Assembly (NCBI RefSeq): GCF_003967555.1 | Contig: NZ_BIFS01000001.1 | Coordinates: 5,208,001-5,272,000 of the forward strand | DNA: 64,000 nt | From: Dictyobacter kobayashii | GTDB lineage: Bacteria > Chloroflexota > Ktedonobacteria > Ktedonobacterales > Ktedonobacteraceae | Reading direction: 5' to 3' | Shown: positions 53,784 to 63,193 of the stretch, in pieces | Position numbering within the stretch: position 1 is the first letter of the stretch | Layout: each line of letters opens with the position of its first letter | The notes under the pieces: model-generated | What the model was told of the DNA's origin: nothing | What the model saw: only the letters and a program-made list of their open reading frames with translations | Databases searched by the model: none | Translations under genes and position numbers: made by a program

Positions 53784-54071
53784 CTTGATACCTTCTTCCT
53801 TGATCGATCGCGCTTACCTGCGAGGTTCGGTTCCGGCAATTGCGGGATGTGCTCGGCGCGATTTCATCGGATGTAGATAGTGTAGAGCACTGGAAGGTGG
53901 AAAAATAGGAGCCAGTTCACAAAAAATATGTGATCTTCTATACAGAAGAAAAAACGAACGGCAGAAAAAACAAGGACCGATTGTTGAAAAATAAAATGCA
54001 GCATAGGTTCGAGGACAAGCCCCAATACATTTCAATTAACGCTTCATAGAAATGAATGCAGCAATAATAAA
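53784..54071. other. Intergenic region upstream of the Ycf48-like lipoprotein
   Basis: AT-rich, with the leftward promoter region of the lipoprotein gene. Near 54005-54025 is GGTTCGAGGACAAGCCCC, a fragment resembling the edge of family C elements. No gene is seen. Confidence 0.4.
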
Positions 54072-54693
54072 GATCAGTACGTGCGGGGCTTGCCCCCGCT
54101 TTTAATCTTCCTGCTCGAAAAGCAACAAGAAGTTATGATGAATGTTGATCGTTCTGGCTACTTTACTTCTGAGCAGCAGAAATATCTTGCTCAGAGACAG
54201 CAGGGAATTGGGCATGAAAGAACACTTCAAATACTTTCTGAGTGGAATGAAGCCCTTAAACAATTTCAAACCGCATTCGACCAGGGTGTGAATCCAACTG
54301 ATACAAAATTAATATCGCCAGCCAGGCAATTATCGAATCACCAGCATGAGTTACTCGGCGAAGAAGTGAGTATCAACGAATCTTTTGAGCAAAGAAAGAA
54401 AAAGATTATAGAAGATACAGCAGCTATCGATCCCAAGGAAAGCGAATTAACGAAGTGTATTTCTACATCTATGGATGCAGTCGATTCTCAGTAAGAGTGC
54501 GCATCATGCAGGTTCAGGGCCCAAAGAAATATGAATTGTACATGAGGGGCTTTTGCCATCCATGTACGAAAGACAGAAAAAAGATCGATACATAGAATTT
54601 TGAGAATATATATGCTAAAAATATAAATCGATTTTACTGTTATTTTTCATGCTTGAAGGGTAAAAGCGGAGGCAAGCCCCGCACGTACTGATC
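54072..54693. repeat. Inverted family D repeats flanking a small gene
   Basis: GATCAGTACGTGCGGGGCTT and its continuation (54072-54104) are inverted at 54661-54693 with one mismatch in 33 bp. They bracket the 119-codon gene at 54135-54494 in a 622-bp unit. This looks like a cassette between repeat copies; no target duplication is evident. Confidence 0.65.
54135..54494 (+). CDS. Small protein resembling a TipAS/MerR C-terminal effector domain
   Basis: The 119-residue protein begins SGYFTSEQQKYLAQRQQGIG and continues through ERTLQILSEWNEALKQFQTA and GVNPTDTKLISPARQLSNHQ. That pattern is found in the helical effector domain after the helix-turn-helix of MerR-type regulators (TipAS-like). Here there is no DNA-binding domain, so it may be a ligand-binding helical protein or a regulator fragment. 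No strong ribosome-binding site precedes the ATG. Inverted family D repeats flank it, suggesting movement as a unit. The match is by pattern and moderate. Confidence 0.5.
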   Translation: MMNVDRSGYFTSEQQKYLAQRQQGIGHERTLQILSEWNEALKQFQTAFDQGVNPTDTKLISPARQLSNHQHELLGEEVSINESFEQRKKKIIEDTAAIDPKESELTKCISTSMDAVDSQ

Positions 54694-55012
54694 GTGTTTC
54701 TTGTTGCGTTCAATTGCTTGCCTGGTTGATAAGTGAGTTGTATTGGGCTCAGGGTCAGCGAGTCCTGTGTCTCTGGGATGGAAGTGTGTTGGAAAAAGCC
54801 GAAAGTGAAAAGCTCGAAGGGTTGTCCTGGATCGAGCCCTTATAGCGCTACCCCGTCTCCTGATGGCTTCTGGTCCGCAGCACCTTGCTCCTGTTCTGGC
54901 AATGAGGGTGGCTTGTACGAAACGTACGATTAATTCATGTTCTATGGAACATTTAAGGAGTAAGGATCGTCCTTATTTATAGGAAAACCTCATCGGAAAG
55001 GATGCCAGAAAA
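54694..55012. other. Intergenic region, no confident gene
   Basis: A 66-codon GTG-initiated frame at 54733-54933 is Cys- and Ser-rich without a ribosome-binding site and is not called. The region before 55013 carries GGAAAGGA as the likely ribosome-binding site of the next gene. Confidence 0.4.
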
Positions 55013-55582
55013 ATGGGACACATCAAATGGGTATATCGTGCAGGCTTTCTCGTTATCATCTTACTCATTGTTGGCGCAATAGTAGTAAGCCAGAACGTGT
55101 CTGCTTCAAATGTAGGACCAGCCCATCCTACACCTACAGGCAACCTATCCTCCACACAGGTAGGATATCCAGACGGAGTCCCAAGTATTAAAGTTCATAC
55201 CATCTCTAGTGGGAAAAGTAGCGCCATCCCCAATTATGCTGATACCTCCATGGCTCCCGCTTTTACCGAACAAGATGTCAGAGCATTTTTATTACGGGAT
55301 GATACAAATTTTTATGCGGGGCCTCTCGTTCCTGGTGCCCACTTAAAAATTTTAACGATAAAATTTGTCACAGCACAACAAGCAAGTGTATTGATGGGTG
55401 GTGAAAGTGTTGATCGACCGGATAATTATCTGGTTTGCTACGTCCGAGTCCAGGGCCCATTTCAAACAACTCGCCTTCATTTGATGTCTACTACTCAACC
55501 AACTAAACAACCAGAGGTAGGTGATGTCGTCTATGATGGGCACACGGGGAACATGCTCCTGTGGGGGTATATTAAGCGCTGA
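55013..55582 (+). CDS. Hypothetical secreted or membrane-anchored protein
   Basis: The 189-residue protein has an N-terminal hydrophobic helix (AGFLVIILLIVGAIVV), with no clear lipobox, and a polar Thr/Pro/Gly-rich segment (35-70). A compact domain follows (FTEQDVRAFLLRDDTNFYAG, KILTIKFVTAQQASVLMGGE, PDNYLVCYVRVQGPFQTTRL) ending VYDGHTGNMLLWGYIKR. No family is recognised. The last part resembles the closing strands of small secreted domains that record a property of the environment, but no function can be given. It stands alone on the plus strand. Confidence 0.6.
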   Translation: MGHIKWVYRAGFLVIILLIVGAIVVSQNVSASNVGPAHPTPTGNLSSTQVGYPDGVPSIKVHTISSGKSSAIPNYADTSMAPAFTEQDVRAFLLRDDTNFYAGPLVPGAHLKILTIKFVTAQQASVLMGGESVDRPDNYLVCYVRVQGPFQTTRLHLMSTTQPTKQPEVGDVVYDGHTGNMLLWGYIKR

Positions 55583-55741
55583 TATAGTATTCTTACAACG
55601 CTATCATAAACAAGGCTACTTTAAGATCACCCGCTCAATCACTCCACAGAAGGATGAGTTGTTACCCAGACATGCCCTATACTCCATGCATACCTTACAG
55701 AAAGGCAAGTCGCTGCGGAGGCCGCATGTCCCGTGGCGTTC

Positions 55742-55885
55742 ATGGAAAGGAAAAGGGCGTGCATCATCACCAACGGCGCGTTCAAGGGACAGCGTGGCTT
55801 CTTCACTCGTGACAAGAATGGCGTGGTCGTGGGAGTAGACCTCGCTGGCCGCTTATTCAGCCGCGTGCCGCTCGTCTCCGAGTAA
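55742..55885 (+). CDS. Possible small protein or fragment (47 residues)
   Basis: A short frame reads IITNGAFKGQRGFFTRDKNG then VVVGVDLAGRLFSRVPLVSE. The regular beta-strand pattern with KGQRG looks like a KOW-type or similar small barrel segment, and its composition is protein-like, unlike the surrounding DNA. There is no ribosome-binding site, and the frame is open upstream to about 55690, so it may be the end of a broken gene. The rest of the 55583-56173 gap is without genes. Confidence 0.3.
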   Translation: MERKRACIITNGAFKGQRGFFTRDKNGVVVGVDLAGRLFSRVPLVSE

Positions 55886-56173
55886 GTCCGGTATGCGGAT
55901 CTCGCACGAAAAAAATTTCCCTCTGAATTTTTGGCACGAAAAGCGGAAATCTAGCGCAAAAGGAGAGGATGCCGTAGATTAGTAAACCTTTTCATAAATC
56001 GGTCTGTGCTTATTGTTCTCGTTTAGTAGATATCTAATCGTGATATAATATCAGCAGGAGCTTTCTCTTGTGGATGAAGAAGAAGGCCCCTGCTGGTGTG
56101 ATGTCAGAGAAGAAGCAAAAATGACGATCGAACTCTCATCCGCCTCCATTCGGAACACAAAGGAGTCCAATGC

Positions 56174-57807
<1,634 letters not shown>

Positions 57808-57887
57808 CAACCGGCTTGCCGATATTTTAAAGGGTGTCGATGAGAGAAACTGTGATCGTCGTTTCTTTCTCTCTGTCCATCGTATGC

Positions 57888-57919
57888 TGAGCTCCCATGA
57901 TAGCTGTGTTGGGAGCTCA
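57888..57919. terminator. Hairpin between convergent genes
   Basis: TGAGCTCCCA pairs with TGGGAGCTCA, 81 bp after the DUF1906 gene and before the convergent RclA gene end. Confidence 0.55.
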
Positions 57920-58051
57920 TCTATTATCTCACGGGCTGGGGCGCATAGATCTGAGGTGCGTCTTTTTCCACAGTTTGCCTGAGCTTGAGCTCCCTCCCTC
58001 TGCCAGAGAAGCGTTACATCCCTCTAGTGTGAATTTGAGCCTTCAATTTTT

Positions 58052-59439
58052 TTATGAAATGAGACCAAAAAGGTCATTTAAGATTTCAGAGACACTTGGA
58101 TGGGTGAAAATGTTATCACGCAGTACCTGGTAACCCATATCCGCATGCATGCTTATCGCGACCGTATTGATGACCTCATTTGATTCAGCACTATAGAGAG
58201 TACAGCCGAGAATCTTATTGGTACGAGCATCCACGATCGCTTTTAAAAGGCCCGTAGGTTCTTGCATCATTTGCGCCCGCGTACTGGCAGCCGCTGGCAG
58301 TTTGCCCACTTTGATCTCATATCCCTGATGGATTGCCTCTTCTTCTGAGAGCCCGACATGGGAGAGGGTTGGAGTGATGAAGATAGAATAGGGCACGTGT
58401 TGGCGTGTATGTGTGGATCGTTGGTTCTTTCCATACAGTTGATCACGCACAATACGAAAATCGTCCAGCGAGATATACGTGAATTGTGGTCCCCCGTTGA
58501 CATCTCCGATAGCCCAGATGTGAGGGATCGTGGTACGCAGATACTCATCGACCTTCACAAAGCCACGCTCGTTGGTTTCCACATCAGCTTTTTCCAGGTT
58601 TAGCTCATCTGTCACGGCTGCTCGTCCTACCGCGACCAGGACTGCATCTCCAGCCAATCTGTGGGTTTGTCCCTGTTCGTTGGTGTACTCAACGAAAGTG
58701 CGATCAGCCTCATCTTGAATCTGGCGCACTTTTGCATGAAAGTGAAAGACGATCCCCTGGTGTTGCATCGTCTGGTATACGGCGTCCGCAATGTCGCGAT
58801 CCTGCGCGGCCAGGAAGGTGCCATTCTGTTCTAAGACGGTAACCTCTGCACCAAAGGCCCGATATATGGAAGCAAACTCCAGGCCCACATAGCCACTACC
58901 AATCACGATTAAGTGACGAGGCAAATGTTTTAATTGCATCAGGGTCGTGCTATCGTAGACACGCTGACTCTCTTCCAGACCCGGTAAGCGGGGGACATAG
59001 GGCTTTGTGCCCGTATTGATGATAATATTTTCAGCCTGAATCTTGAGCACTTCCTGGGTATCACTGAGGACGACCTGTACCTCGTGGGTGCGGCAAAGCT
59101 GGCAAGACCATCTATGACATTAACATTGGGGTTGTTGTGCAAAGTGTCGTAATTTTTTTGTCGTAGCGTGGTGACCAGTCGCTGTTTCTCCTTGATAGCA
59201 CTTTCGTAGTAGGCTTGCTTCTCTTCATGCGTGTTGGGATGATGGCTGGACGCATGTTCAGCGGCCAGAGCGAGTGCCTTGGTAGGGATACAGGCGATAT
59301 TGATACAGGTTCCTCCATACATATCCTTTGATTGTTCTACTATGCTCACCTTCTGCCCTTTATTTCCCAGGAAGTTGGCAAGTGTCTTGCCGCCTTTGCC
59401 GAAACCAATGATGAGTGTGTCAAATTGCTGTGTCTGCAT
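58052..59439 (-). CDS. rclA: RclA-like pyridine nucleotide-disulfide oxidoreductase, frameshifted
   Basis: The ATG follows AAGGAGG. Residues 1 to about 110 hold the FAD motif LIIGFGKGGKTLANFL and the redox pair CINIACIPTK (Cys45, Cys50). One missing C near 59090 (CCC for CCCC) breaks the frame; restored, it reads HEVQVVLSDTQEVLKIQAEN and continues to the end. The NAD motif VIGSGYVGLEFASIY, the second FAD motif IWAIGDVNGGPQFTYISLDD and the C-terminal FTHPSVSEILNDLF match E. coli RclA closely. RclA is a reactive-chlorine-induced copper(II) reductase. No RclR regulator is adjacent. The break is probably a run-length error. Confidence 0.85.
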
Positions 59440-59690
59440 GGATCGTGTCCTCCTTATAAATATTAGGTTCGCAGACTACTCCAGTATCTTTTTTAAAACC
59501 TGTACACCTGTTCATTGCTGATGACATCGTGTAACGTTTGTCGCGTATAATCAATCACGACATCAGCCCTAAACTGGAGACAAATGCCACATTACACGTG
59601 GAAGTTGTTGTCACAACCGTGGCGCCCCTCCATTTCGCGAACTGGTGGGTAGCGCAGTACGTATGCTAAGGGCGGAGACCGACCAGGCGC

Positions 59691-59744
59691 AACAACGAAC
59701 AGACCGACCCCAGTAAAATTACCGGGGTCGGTCTGTTCGTTGTT
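59691..59744. terminator. Perfect 21-bp-arm hairpin before the lanthipeptide locus
   Basis: Arms 59691-59711 and 59724-59744 form a strong hairpin in the divergent gap between the RclA and HlyD-like genes. It could terminate upstream rightward transcription and insulate the peptide operon. The remainder of 59440-59855 has no gene. Confidence 0.6.
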
Positions 59745-59855
59745 CATGGACAGATCCCGTACTTTTACAGGCGCGAATCGCGGTGATTTTTTGTAGACTT
59801 TAATTGTGAGCGCGATGAAGTAATTGATGTAGTTTGAGAAAGGTACAGTTACGGC

Positions 59856-60443
59856 ATGGACGGGTCCAAGCGGACAATTTTTCGCCATGAGGCGCTGGAA
59901 TTTTATCTCCAGAACAAAGAGCAGACTATTCTGCCGCGTGTGGTGGCTCCTCCGGTGCTGCTGATGTTGTGGCTGCTGGCCGCTCTGGCCGTGCTGGCAA
60001 TGGGTGGTGCCTGTCTGTACCGCGTTCCCGTCTATGCGGCGGGGGTGGGTGTGATTACGCAGCACCCCAATCAGACAGGTAGCTCATCCTATACACAGGC
60101 TCTAGTCTTTCTGCCGCTTGACGTGGTACGTGCCAGTCAGCTGCGCTCACTACACGTCGGGAGCCAGGTTCATTGGCGGTTGGCTACGGCGGATCAGGGG
60201 ACGCTGAAGGCGGTGGTGGGGCGTGTCGAGCTGTCAGCGCTGGCGCCTGAGGAGATACAGCAGCGCTATGCGCTCGATGACCATGCGGCTCAGCTCATTG
60301 TGGCTCCTTCTTTTGTCATACAGCTACAACTGGAGGGCGATTGGCGGCGCTACGCGGGGAGTCGCTTGCAGGTACAGGTGCCGATTGATACGCAGAGTGT
60401 CATCTCGTTGTTGTCAGGTTCTAACATGGTCAGGGGTGAATAG
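59856..60443 (+). CDS. Short HlyD-like protein of the lanthipeptide export system
   Basis: The 195-residue protein has a cytoplasmic N-terminus (IFRHEALEFYLQNKEQTILP), one membrane helix (about 35-57: LMLWLLAALAVLAMGGACLY) and an outside beta-rich domain (VGSQVHWRLATADQGTLKAV). The N-terminus and anchor resemble membrane-fusion proteins of peptide ABC exporters (NHLM secretion proteins). The long coiled coil of true HlyD proteins is missing, as fits a monoderm organism. GAAAGG precedes the start. It ends four bases before the transporter gene and is probably its accessory subunit. Confidence 0.65.
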   Translation: MDGSKRTIFRHEALEFYLQNKEQTILPRVVAPPVLLMLWLLAALAVLAMGGACLYRVPVYAAGVGVITQHPNQTGSSSYTQALVFLPLDVVRASQLRSLHVGSQVHWRLATADQGTLKAVVGRVELSALAPEEIQQRYALDDHAAQLIVAPSFVIQLQLEGDWRRYAGSRLQVQVPIDTQSVISLLSGSNMVRGE

Positions 60444-60446
60444 CGC

Positions 60447-62654
60447 ATGGTCACAGCAAAATCCTCCAATGGGCGTCAGCAGGGCAAGGGCGTGCTGCGC
60501 AGGCGCGTCGAGGCGCAGAGGCAGATGGGGATAATGGAGTGCGGGGCGTCCTGCCTGGCGATGATCCTGACGTATCATGGCCGCAAGACCAGTGTGGCCG
60601 AGGTGCGCGAACGCTGTGGGGTTGGACGCGATGGGTTGACGGCCCTGGCCCTGGTGAACGTGGCCCGCTCCTATGGTTTGCGGGTGCGGGCCATCACAGT
60701 TGACGAGCGCGAGTTTCGCTTCGTTCCTTTCCCAGCCATCATCCATTGGAATTTTAACCATTTTATGGTGGTTGAGCGTTGGACGCCAAAATATGTCGCC
60801 CTGGTCGATCCCGGCTCTGGCCGCAGGCAGGTGACGATGGATGAGTTCCGGCAGAGCTTTACCGGAGTTGTATTGACCTTTGAACCCGGCGTCAACTTTC
60901 AACGTCGCCGCGGGTCCGATCGAATCACGCTGCGTTCCTATGCCACCGGTTACATCCGCCAGGCTCCTCTGGCCTTTCTACAGATTCTCGGGGCATCGTT
61001 GTTGCTGCAACTGTTTGGATTGGCGATGCCTCTGGTTACAGCTATTGTGATGGATCACGTTATTCCCCAGGGGATGCAGGATCTGTTGTTCGTCATTGGT
61101 GGTGGCCTGGTCGTGTTGCTCTTGGCGCAGTTTATTGTGACGCTCTTACGTGGCTCTCTCTTGCTGTATTTGCAGGCACGCATCGACATGCGCATGATGC
61201 TCAACTTTTTCGAGCATCTGTTGTTGTTGCCGCAGCGCTTTTTTCAGCAGCGCTCGAGCGGTGACATTCTGGCGCGCATGAATAGCAATCTCATTATTCG
61301 CGATACGATTAGCAACCAGCTCATTTCAACGGTACTCGACGGCAGCTTTGTCCTGATCTATTTTGTCATCCTGCTCACGCAGTCCTGGTCCTTCAGCTTG
61401 CTCGTCTTGCTGATCAGCGCGCTGCAGATAGGATTACTGCTAGGGACGACGCGTCTGATGCACGCGTTTTCGAGCCAGGAACTGGCGGCGCAGGGCAAGG
61501 CGCAGGGATATATGGCGGAGGCCCTGGTAGGCATGACGACACTAAAATCTATGGGAGCGGAACACCGGGCGCTGGAACGCTGGTCCAACCTGTTTTTCGC
61601 GCAGATGAATGTCTCGCTACGGCGGAACTATCTCTCTACGCTCCTGGCCGCCGTACAGGCGCTCTTGCGCACCTGCGCGCCACTGATCCTCTTGTGGTTT
61701 GGCACCTGGCAGGTGCTCAATGGCACGATGTCGGTGGGCGTGATGCTGGCCCTGAATGCCCTGGGAGCATCGCTCCTGACTCCGCTGGCGACCCTGATGG
61801 CGAGTGGGCAGAGTCTGCAACTTATTCATTCGCACCTGGAGAGGATCGCCGATGTGCTGGAGGCCGAGCCTGAGCAGCAGCCGGATGAGGTGATGCTGCC
61901 GCCCGCGCTCAGCGGTCATGTGCGCCTGGAGCACGTCTCGTTCCAATATGATGTGCATGCTCCACAGGTCCTGCATGACATCTGCCTGGATATTCAGGCT
62001 GGCCAGCGCGTCGCGCTTGTCGGCCGAACCGGCTCGGGCAAGAGCACGCTGGGCAATCTATTGCTGGGGCTCTATCTGCCGACCGAAGGGACCATCTGCT
62101 ATGATGAGCATCCCTTATCGACGCTGAACTACCGGGCGGTACGTTCTCAGTTCGGGGTGGTCGTCCAGCATGTGAGTATCTTTAGTGGCACTCTTCGCGA
62201 CAACCTTACCTTGAGCAATCCGGATGTGGATATGGAGCAGGTCGTCAGGGCGGCCAGCCTGGCCGCCATCCATGATGAGATTACGCGCATGCCGATGGGC
62301 TACGAGACGTATGTGTCCGAAAATGGCAACGCGCTCTCGGGTGGGCAATGCCAGCGCCTGGCCCTGGCGCGGGCACTGGTTCACCAGCCCGTTCTGCTGC
62401 TGCTGGACGAGGCGACCAGCTCACTGGATGTCATAACCGAGCAAGTAATTGAGCACAATCTGCGCGCCCTGGCCTGCACCCAGATCATTATCGCCCATCG
62501 CCTGAGCACCATTCGCAACGCGGATGTCATCCTGGTGTTGGATGAGGGTCGCATCGTTGAGCGCGGTTCACACGAAGCATTGTTGCAGCAGCAGGGCTAC
62601 TACGCGCAGCTGATTCAGCGGCAACTGGCCAATGGTGAACTATGCGGCGAATAA
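60447..62654 (+). CDS. C39-peptidase ABC transporter (bacteriocin/lanthipeptide exporter)
   Basis: The 735-residue protein fuses three domains. An N-terminal C39 peptidase has Gln26, catalytic Cys32 in QMGIMECGASCLAMI, His105 in NHFMVVE and Asp121 in LVDPGSG. A six-helix ABC membrane domain covers about 160-450. The ATPase has Walker A GRTGSGKSTL, signature LSGGQCQRLALARALV, Walker B LLLLDEATSSLD and switch IIAHRLS. Such proteins cut a leader after Gly-Gly and export the core. Its nearest substrate is the lanthipeptide precursor at 62870. The other GG-leader peptides in this window have nearly the same cleavage-site sequence and could share it. Confidence 0.93.
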   Translation: MVTAKSSNGRQQGKGVLRRRVEAQRQMGIMECGASCLAMILTYHGRKTSVAEVRERCGVGRDGLTALALVNVARSYGLRVRAITVDEREFRFVPFPAIIHWNFNHFMVVERWTPKYVALVDPGSGRRQVTMDEFRQSFTGVVLTFEPGVNFQRRRGSDRITLRSYATGYIRQAPLAFLQILGASLLLQLFGLAMPLVTAIVMDHVIPQGMQDLLFVIGGGLVVLLLAQFIVTLLRGSLLLYLQARIDMRMMLNFFEHLLLLPQRFFQQRSSGDILARMNSNLIIRDTISNQLISTVLDGSFVLIYFVILLTQSWSFSLLVLLISALQIGLLLGTTRLMHAFSSQELAAQGKAQGYMAEALVGMTTLKSMGAEHRALERWSNLFFAQMNVSLRRNYLSTLLAAVQALLRTCAPLILLWFGTWQVLNGTMSVGVMLALNALGASLLTPLATLMASGQSLQLIHSHLERIADVLEAEPEQQPDEVMLPPALSGHVRLEHVSFQYDVHAPQVLHDICLDIQAGQRVALVGRTGSGKSTLGNLLLGLYLPTEGTICYDEHPLSTLNYRAVRSQFGVVVQHVSIFSGTLRDNLTLSNPDVDMEQVVRAASLAAIHDEITRMPMGYETYVSENGNALSGGQCQRLALARALVHQPVLLLLDEATSSLDVITEQVIEHNLRALACTQIIIAHRLSTIRNADVILVLDEGRIVERGSHEALLQQQGYYAQLIQRQLANGELCGE

Positions 62655-62869
62655 ATTTCTCTTTCACATGGACGTTCCGGACTGTATAGCGTACGATCCA
62701 GTCATTGCATTGAGGAGGCTACAGGCGATAAACTCGCCATCCCTCATAAGTTAGGAAGCACTGACGAAAGGACATACGGATATGCGGCCGTCGTCATAAA
62801 TGATTTAACGTTCTGATGAGTTATTGGTCGGGGCACATGCTGTGGACCCGACAGGAAAGGATCACTGCC
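62655..62869. promoter_or_regulatory. Upstream region of the lanthipeptide precursor gene
   Basis: The gap between the exporter and precursor genes has no coding frame. A separate promoter for the highly expressed precursor is likely here. The ribosome-binding sequence GGAAAGG lies about 10 bases before the ATG at 62870. Confidence 0.4.
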
Positions 62870-63046
62870 ATGAACATCGAAGAAATTGTCAAAGCCTGGA
62901 AATCCGAAGAAGAGACCGCCGACGTCAACATGCCCGCCAACCCGGTTGGAGAGGAGCTCTCCGACGAGGAGCTGCAGGAGGTCAGCGGCGGCTTCCCCTG
63001 TCCTATCATCTCAAAATGCTTGACAAATTGGACCGGCAATTTATAA
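62870..63046 (+). CDS. Class II lanthipeptide precursor (LanA)
   Basis: The 58-residue peptide has an acidic leader (1-41) beginning MNIEEIVKAWKSEEE and ending GEELSDEELQEVSGG, a canonical LanM/C39 leader with a Gly-Gly site. The predicted 17-residue core is FPCPIISKCLTNWTGNL. It has two Cys and Ser7, Thr11 and Thr14 as dehydration sites, so at most two (methyl)lanthionine rings can form. A core this short resembles no lantibiotic I can name. It sits between the exporter and LanM genes, as expected for a cognate substrate. Confidence 0.88.
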   Translation: MNIEEIVKAWKSEEETADVNMPANPVGEELSDEELQEVSGGFPCPIISKCLTNWTGNL

Positions 63047-63055
63047 AAGCCCCGC

Positions 63056-63125
63056 TTCCATAGCGCCTTGCGCGTATGAGCTGTCGCGCCTGTGCCACAG
63101 AAAAAAAGGCTCGGGCGTGGCGGTG
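63056..63125. repeat. Fragment of a family B palindromic element
   Basis: In reverse orientation this stretch reads GCCACGCCCGAGCCTTTTTT, matching the inner segment before the palindromes at 28510 and 37272. A GCGCCTTGCGCG mini-hairpin lies beside it. It falls between the precursor and LanM genes and could reduce read-through, giving more precursor than synthetase. Confidence 0.5.
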
Positions 63126-63193
63126 CATTCTCACATCAACCTTTATGAGAGCAGGACAATGCGGATATTACGACGAAGAGGCAGGTAAATGAA

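Noticed and set aside
54733-54933. Cys-rich 66-codon frame, possible small peptide
   Set aside because: It has a GTG start without ribosome-binding site, no leader motif and no similarity to the other peptides.
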